DNA from: Halomonas sp. McH1-25
GTDB lineage: Bacteria; Pseudomonadota; Gammaproteobacteria; Pseudomonadales; Halomonadaceae
DNA: 64,000 nt
Direction of reading: 5' to 3'
NCBI RefSeq assembly: GCF_022348165.1
Contig: NZ_JAKRFI010000001.1
Coordinates: 744,001-808,000 of the forward strand
Position 1 is the stretch's first letter. Every line of letters begins with the position of its first letter. The notes under the pieces are model-generated. The model was not told the origin of the DNA. It worked only from the letters and a program-made list of their open reading frames with translations, and ran no database searches. Shown one piece after another: positions 58,906 through 64,000 of the stretch. The translations under genes and the position numbers were made by a program.

Positions 58906-60608
58906 TCTACCGCCTCCTTCTTGTCGGGTAGCACATCGAGTAGGCGCAAGGCCTTGCCCACGACACGGCCGAACACTGGCGCCGCGACGAGACCGCCATA
59001 GTAATCGCCGTTCTTGGCGTTATCGACCATCACCACGGTGACGATTCGCGGGTCTGAGACCGGTGCAATGCCGGCAAACAGCGAACGATATGCCGTTTGC
59101 TGGTAGCCGGCCTGGGTGACCTTGCGCACCGTACCCGTCTTGCCGGCAACTCGATAACCCGGCACGACGGCACGTGAACCGCCGGCACTGGGCTGCACGA
59201 TGGCTTCGAGCATATGCAGCAGATCGTCGGCGACCTGTGGCGCCATGACCTGTTGCCCTTCGGGCGGCGACGACAACTTGAGCAGCGAAGGCGGCATACG
59301 CTTGCCTTCATTGGCGATCGCCGTATAGGCGCTAGCCAACTGCAGGGCGGACACGGCGACGCCGTAACCGTAGGACATGGACGCCCGTTTGCTATCCGAC
59401 CAGTCGTAGGGAGTGGGCAGGCTACCGGTCGTCTCGCCCGGAAAACCGGTGCCCGGCGTCTGACCGAGACCCAGCGCATGATAACGATTCCACACCGCAT
59501 CCTCCTCGAGTTGCAGGACCACTCTCGACATACCGATATTCGAGGAGTGCAGCAGGATACCGGCCATCGACAGCTCGCCGTAGTTGCGGAAGTCGCGAAT
59601 CGTGAAGTTGTCGACCCGCATCCAGCCCGGCGAGGTATCGATGACCGTTTCGGGAGAGAACTTGGGCGTTTCCAGAGCAGCCGACATGGCCAGCGGCTTC
59701 ATGACCGAGCCCGGCTCGAATGCGTCCGTGATCGCCTGGTTGCGCAGACCGTTGGCATCGAGCTCGGCACGATTGTTCGGGTTATAGGACGGCAGGTTGG
59801 CCATCGCCAAGACCTCGCCGGTCTTTACATCCATCATCACCAGCGTGCCGCCGTCGGCGTTGTTCTCGTCCACCGCCGCCTTGAGTTCGCGATAGGCCAT
59901 GTACTGCAGGCGAAGGTCGATGGATAGGGCCAGGTTGCCTCCCGGCTTGGCCTCCTTGATCAGATGGAGATCGCGAACCAGGCGCCCCTTGCGGTCCTTG
60001 AGCACCCGGCGCTTGCCGGGCTGTCCGGCCAGGAAGCCGTTGTAGGCCAGTTCCACGCCTTCCTGGCCCTTGTCGTCGATATTGGTGACACCGACCAACT
60101 GGGCGGTGACTTCACCGGATGGGTAATAGCGCTTGTATTCATGCTGCGCATAGACGCCGGGCAGGCGCATGTCGAGAATGGGCTGCGCATCGAGCGGCGT
60201 CATGCGTCGGCGCAGATACATGAACTCATGCTCGGCGTAGCGCTCGATGCGCGCGTTGAGCTCGGCAAGGTCCATTCCGAGCGCTCGCGCCAGCATCATG
60301 CGCTGGATGTCATCGACAGGAAGCTCCTGCGGGTTGGCCCACAGACTCACCACCGGCGTCGAGATCGCCAGGGGCTCGCCGTGCCGGCTGGTGACCATGC
60401 CGCGGTGTGCGTCGATGGTCTCGACACGCAACGTACGGGCATCGCCTTGCCCCTGCAGGAACAGCCGGTCGATGACGTGCAAATCGACGATGCGTCCCAC
60501 CAGGACGGCCAGGGCCACCAGCACCACACAGACCATGAAGCGGTAGCGTCCCGCCCCCAGCGGCGCGACCTGCGCCCGGGTCGGCGAATTGTCTCCTGCC
60601 GCACTCAT
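58902..60608 (-). CDS. ftsI: Septal transpeptidase FtsI (PBP3)
   Basis: Class B penicillin-binding protein that cross-links septal peptidoglycan. The 568 residues have one N-terminal transmembrane segment (about 22-45), the pedestal domain, and a transpeptidase domain with the active-site SVMK (Ser301), SSN (355-357) and KTGT (490-493) motifs. It overlaps ftsL by four bases. Confidence 0.97.
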   Translation of the reverse strand: MSAAGDNSPTRAQVAPLGAGRYRFMVCVVLVALAVLVGRIVDLHVIDRLFLQGQGDARTLRVETIDAHRGMVTSRHGEPLAISTPVVSLWANPQELPVDDIQRMMLARALGMDLAELNARIERYAEHEFMYLRRRMTPLDAQPILDMRLPGVYAQHEYKRYYPSGEVTAQLVGVTNIDDKGQEGVELAYNGFLAGQPGKRRVLKDRKGRLVRDLHLIKEAKPGGNLALSIDLRLQYMAYRELKAAVDENNADGGTLVMMDVKTGEVLAMANLPSYNPNNRAELDANGLRNQAITDAFEPGSVMKPLAMSAALETPKFSPETVIDTSPGWMRVDNFTIRDFRNYGELSMAGILLHSSNIGMSRVVLQLEEDAVWNRYHALGLGQTPGTGFPGETTGSLPTPYDWSDSKRASMSYGYGVAVSALQLASAYTAIANEGKRMPPSLLKLSSPPEGQQVMAPQVADDLLHMLEAIVQPSAGGSRAVVPGYRVAGKTGTVRKVTQAGYQQTAYRSLFAGIAPVSDPRIVTVVMVDNAKNGDYYGGLVAAPVFGRVVGKALRLLDVLPDKKEAVE

Positions 60609-60919
60609 GGGCTGATCACCTTGACTTCACTGAGTTCCGGCACATGCATGTCGAGGCGCTCGCTGGCCAGGCGCTCGATCCGCGACGGCGCCGACCAGGT
60701 ACTTTCCTCGAGCAGCAGCTGCCCCCACTCGGTCTGCAATTTGTCCTTGTGGCGCTCGAGCTGCTGCAGGCGGGCATATTGCACGCGCGTCATGTGCGCA
60801 CTGGTAATCACGGCCAGGGCGCTGACCAGCACCAGCCCAACCAGTGTCATGACCAGTAGCTGACGCCACCCCAGCAGCTTGATACGGCGTCTTGCCGATG
60901 GCCTATTCGCATTCGCCAT
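60605..60919 (-). CDS. ftsL: Cell division protein FtsL
   Basis: Small bitopic protein that pairs with FtsB and activates FtsWI. From ATG 60919 (TTGAGG upstream, 7 nt after rsmH) it has 104 residues: basic N-terminus, transmembrane segment (LLVMTLVGLVLVSALAVITS) and a coiled coil (YARLQQLERHKDKLQTEWGQ), then LDMHVPELSEVKVI. The longer frame overlaps rsmH and is rejected. Confidence 0.95.
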   Translation of the reverse strand: MANANRPSARRRIKLLGWRQLLVMTLVGLVLVSALAVITSAHMTRVQYARLQQLERHKDKLQTEWGQLLLEESTWSAPSRIERLASERLDMHVPELSEVKVISP

Positions 60920-60926
60920 ACCGACC

Positions 60927-61883
60927 TCAAGCGATCTTGCGTGCGGCGCGCATGACCGCACTACGCGCACGGGGATTGGCGTCGACTTCAGCCGGCCCGG
61001 GTCGCTGGGCCTTGCCCAACGTCTCCAGACGCTTTGCCAGTTGATCCTCGCGAATCGGCATCCCCCGCGGCAGGTGGGTATCGCCGCGCACATGGTCGCG
61101 AACGAAGCGTTTGACGCGCCGGTCCTCCAGCGAGTGGAAGCTGATCACCACCAAATGACCGCCCGGCATCAACGCATCCAACGCGGCGTCCAGCGCGGCA
61201 TCGAGTTCGTCGAGTTCACGGTTGATGTGGATACGCAGCGCCTGAAAGGCGCGTGTCGCGGGGTGCTTGCCCTTCTCCCAGGCGGGATGGGCGGCCTTGA
61301 GCAATTCGGCCAGTTCGCCGGTGCGCACGATCGGCGCTTCTTTCCGGCGCTCGACGATGGCGCGCGCCATGCGCTTGGCAAAACGCTCCTCGCCATAGGT
61401 CTTGAACACCCAGGCGATATCGGATTCTTTGGCCCGCGCCAGCCAGTCGGCGGCGTTCTCGCCCTGGGTGGGGTCCATGCGCATGTCGAGCGGGCCGTCA
61501 CGCAGGAAGCTGAAGCCGCGCTCGGGATCGTCGAGCTGGGGCGATGACACCCCGACATCCAGGAGTACCCCGGCCAGACGCCCATGCAAACCCAGCGTCT
61601 CGGACAACTCGCCAAGACGGCCGAAGGTATCGGCATGGATCGAGAAACGCGGATCGTCGATACGCCGGGCTTCGGCGAGTGCCTGGGGATCGCGGTCGAT
61701 GGCGATCAGGCGCCCCTCAGGCGAAAGCCGCTCGAGAATCGCACGGGAATGCCCGCCGCGCCCGAACGTGCCATCGAGGTATATCCCGGCGGGATCGTGA
61801 ATCAACGCATCGACAGCGCCATCGAGCAGAACACTGGCATGACGGTAGTCGGGCGAAGACGAAGCGTTGGCACGATGCGGCAT
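60927..61883 (-). CDS. rsmH: 16S rRNA m4C1402 methyltransferase
   Basis: SAM-dependent N4-methylation of C1402, paired functionally with RsmI, whose gene is just upstream. From ATG 61883 the protein has 318 residues: [30 protein letters not shown] (SAM site), [27 protein letters not shown] and the C-terminal [15 protein letters not shown]. The open frame runs 26 codons further, but these lie inside rnpB. There is no strong ribosome-binding site, and the start lies only 38 nt after the rnpB 3' end; mraZ, the usual first gene of the cluster, is missing. Confidence 0.96.
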   Translation of the reverse strand: MPHRANASSSPDYRHASVLLDGAVDALIHDPAGIYLDGTFGRGGHSRAILERLSPEGRLIAIDRDPQALAEARRIDDPRFSIHADTFGRLGELSETLGLHGRLAGVLLDVGVSSPQLDDPERGFSFLRDGPLDMRMDPTQGENAADWLARAKESDIAWVFKTYGEERFAKRMARAIVERRKEAPIVRTGELAELLKAAHPAWEKGKHPATRAFQALRIHINRELDELDAALDAALDALMPGGHLVVISFHSLEDRRVKRFVRDHVRGDTHLPRGMPIREDQLAKRLETLGKAQRPGPAEVDANPRARSAVMRAARKIA

Positions 61884-61920
61884 GCGGGTCTCGATACGGC
61901 GAAGCGAAAATTGTGGGGAT

Positions 61921-62282
<362 letters not shown>

Positions 62283-62291
62283 AAGCGCGCA

Positions 62292-62320
62292 AGAATACCA
62301 GCGCCCAAGGCGCCCCTCAA
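62292..62320 (-). promoter_or_regulatory. rnpB promoter
   Basis: TTGAGG (62315-62320) and TATTCT (62292-62297), separated by exactly 17 nt with an extended -10 TGG, lie directly upstream of rnpB; the 5' end at about 62282 fits the spacing. The -35 box overlaps the rsmI stop codon. Confidence 0.75.
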
Positions 62321-63171
62321 CCGTCGGCCCTAAGCGACAGTGCCCGCTCGTACCATGCCTTCTTGCGACCACCGAGCAGGCGCGTCACGACAGCGGCGGC
62401 CTGCTTCACCCCGACGCCTTCCGCCAGCAACGCCTGCAGGATCGCCTGACCATCCAGACTCGCGGTATCGATATCCCGTGGCGGCGCGCCGGCCACCATC
62501 ATGACGAACTCGCCACGCGCCTGATCGGAATCCTGCTCCATGAGCGCCAGGAGCCGTTCGGCGGTGCCATCGAGGAAGGTCTCGAAGGTCTTGGTCAACT
62601 CTCGCGCCAGGACGACCCGGCGATCGCCAAGCACCGCTGCGATATCCTCCAGACTATCGCGGATGCGATGCGGCGACTCATAGAAGACCAGCGTCTCGCC
62701 TCGTTCGCTCAGCGCCTCCAGGCTATTGCGGCGCGCACCTCGCTTGGCTGGCAGAAAGCCGCTGAACATGAAGCGATCGGTCGGCAATCCCGCTGCGGAT
62801 AGCGCCGCGACCAGGGCACAGGGGCCGGGCACCGGCACGATACGCTGACCGCTTTCGCGCAGCGCCCGCACCAGCACGAAGCCGGGATCGGAAATCAACG
62901 GCGTCCCCGCGTCGCTGACCAGCGCGACGTCATCGCCGTTATCGAGCCTGGCGGCAAGTTGGTCGACACGCCCCGCCTCGTTATGCTCATGAAGAGACAA
63001 GAGGGGACACTCGATGCCCAGGTGCTTGAGCAGCCGTGACGTATGCCGGGTATCCTCGGCGGCGATCACGGCGACGCTTGCCAATATCCCGGCGGCACGT
63101 GGCGACAGATCGTCAAGATTACCAATCGGTGTTGCCACCACGTACAATGTGCCCTTGCTAGACTCGGTCAT
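62317..63171 (-). CDS. rsmI: 16S rRNA 2'-O-ribose C1402 methyltransferase
   Basis: Methylates the ribose of C1402, the same nucleotide treated by RsmH. The 284 residues show the tetrapyrrole-methylase fold: LYVVATPIGNLDDLS, AAEDTRHTSRLLKHLGI, LVSDAGTPLISDPGFVLV and FYESPHRI. Normal length. It is divergent from lpoA with 87 nt between, the arrangement known from E. coli (yraL-yraM). Confidence 0.97.
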   Translation of the reverse strand: MTESSKGTLYVVATPIGNLDDLSPRAAGILASVAVIAAEDTRHTSRLLKHLGIECPLLSLHEHNEAGRVDQLAARLDNGDDVALVSDAGTPLISDPGFVLVRALRESGQRIVPVPGPCALVAALSAAGLPTDRFMFSGFLPAKRGARRNSLEALSERGETLVFYESPHRIRDSLEDIAAVLGDRRVVLARELTKTFETFLDGTAERLLALMEQDSDQARGEFVMMVAGAPPRDIDTASLDGQAILQALLAEGVGVKQAAAVVTRLLGGRKKAWYERALSLRADG

Positions 63172-63258
63172 GTACTGATCTCATACAGGGAAGTATCGTC
63201 GCCTCGCCACTGCTGGGTCGCCATCTGGCCGAACTTTGCCAGTCACAAGGAACCAAGA

Positions 63259-64000
63259 ATGATAGACAAATCGCTGCGTCGCCTGATGAGTGCCGGTCTG
63301 GTGGCACTTCTGTTGGCCGGCTGCGCCGCACCTCAGGGAATCGTCGAGCGCCTGCCCGGCGACCAGGAACCCGCCGAACTTCTGAGCCAGGCTGAAAACC
63401 AGAGCGGCACGGAGGCGGCGCGCACCCGCCTTCAGGCCGCCGACATCCTAGCACGCCGGGGGGACAATGCGCAGGCGATCCAGGTCGTCACGGATATCGA
63501 TCCCTCCTCGCTTCCACCTGCCGAGCGAGTCGAGTGGGCGTTGCTGCTGTCCTATCTCGGCCTGGCCCAGCAGGACGGCCGGCCGGTCATCGAGGCGACC
63601 TCCGTACTGGAAGACAATATCGACATCCCCCGCGAGGACGCCCTGACCCTACGCTATAGACGCGGCCTCGCGCTGGGCATGGTCGGCGAACCCCTGCCCG
63701 CCGTAAAGACCCTGATCGGGGTTCAAAAAGACGATCCCGGCTTCGCGCTCAACGACGAGATATGGCAACAGCTGACCCGCTTGCGCGGTTCATCGCTGCA
63801 GGAGCTAGCCGACATCCAGGACCCGATCGTGCAGGGCTGGGTAGCGCTGCTCGAGTTGCAGCGTCGCAATAGCGGCGACATCGCGCGGCTTTTCGAGCGT
63901 ATCGAAGAGTGGCGCGGCACCTATCCCAACCATCCTGCGGCACGCCGTCTGCCCGGCGATCTGCAGGCCCTGCGCGAGCTGCGTGGACGCGACGTGCGCC
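63259..64000 (+). CDS. lpoA: Penicillin-binding protein activator LpoA (partial, C-terminus off the window)
   Basis: Outer-membrane lipoprotein that activates the synthase PBP1A from the outside. ATG 63259 follows AAGGA. The signal peptide ends in a lipobox (LLAGC, Cys about residue 23). About 247 codons are visible, all in the N-terminal TPR-like domain (ARRGDNAQAIQVVTDID, LSYLGLAQQDGRPVIEATSV); the periplasmic-binding-like C-terminal domain lies beyond the edge. Confidence 0.9.
   Translation, partial: MIDKSLRRLMSAGLVALLLAGCAAPQGIVERLPGDQEPAELLSQAENQSGTEAARTRLQAADILARRGDNAQAIQVVTDIDPSSLPPAERVEWALLLSYLGLAQQDGRPVIEATSVLEDNIDIPREDALTLRYRRGLALGMVGEPLPAVKTLIGVQKDDPGFALNDEIWQQLTRLRGSSLQELADIQDPIVQGWVALLELQRRNSGDIARLFERIEEWRGTYPNHPAARRLPGDLQALRELRGRDVR

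Overview
The window looks like a chromosomal segment of a moderately GC-rich gammaproteobacterium, most likely Halomonadaceae (Halomonas or Chromohalobacter type). This rests on the family content, on a Pseudomonas/Halomonas-like gene order (gyrA-serC-pheA-tyrA/aroA-cmk-rpsA; dcw cluster next to rnpB, rsmI and lpoA; secA-argJ-mutT), a TrkH-type K+ transporter and the fused TyrA-AroA enzyme. No database search was possible, so the genus is an inference.

Layout. 1-9.4 kb (minus strand): gyrA, serC, pheA, tyrA-aroA fusion, cmk and the start of rpsA, i.e. the mixed-function supraoperon for aromatic amino acids, serine, nucleotides and translation. 9.6-15.1 kb: a hotdog thioesterase, rdgC, a PlsC-like acyltransferase, trkH and a cation-diffusion transporter. 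15.3-31.3 kb: a complete c-di-GMP-controlled biofilm adhesin locus: lapG (periplasmic protease), lapD (inside-out c-di-GMP receptor), a small conserved protein, a 2296-residue LapA-like adhesin with two families of nearly identical repeats, a LuxR-type regulator, and the type I secretion genes lapC, lapB and a tolC-like lapE. A 26-codon remnant of an OmpA-type gene lies between lapE and lapB. 31.7-38.1 kb: a small hypothetical gene, pilA opposite pilB-pilC-pilD, then coaE and yacG. 38.2-43.7 kb: a structured repeat, a Nudix/ThiE-like fusion, argJ and secA, preceded by an overlooked 115-codon secretory leader ORF that resembles secM. 43.8-61.9 kb: dciA (plus strand), then lpxC and the dcw cluster, read on the minus strand as rsmH-ftsL-ftsI-murE-murF-mraY-murD-ftsW-murG-murC-ddlB-ftsQ-ftsA-ftsZ-lpxC. 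61.9-64 kb: rnpB (RNase P RNA), rsmI and the start of lpoA.

How the genes work together. In the Lap locus, LapE-LapB-LapC would export LapA. The N-terminal retention module of LapA carries a TAAG sequence, the expected LapG cleavage site, and LapD (degenerate GGDEF and EAL domains) would restrain LapG when c-di-GMP is high. The dcw cluster makes and polymerises peptidoglycan precursors and builds the divisome; LpoA at the right edge activates a peptidoglycan synthase in the same process. PilA-D form a compact type IV pilus module.

The most interesting observation is the ORF directly upstream of secA (43349-43696, minus). It has a clear signal peptide and ends in RRGPP followed by five residues, close to the RAGP end of the E. 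coli SecM arrest peptide. Codons just before this motif can pair, over 8 perfect bases, with the secA ribosome-binding region. This suggests a stalling-based SecA feedback switch outside the enterics. Other points are the OmpA remnant, the lack of mraZ between rnpB and rsmH, an AT-rich 207-nt gap that breaks ftsQ from ftsA, a tandem two-domain duplication in the AT-richer C-terminal half of LapA, and a structured non-coding stretch between pilA and pilB.
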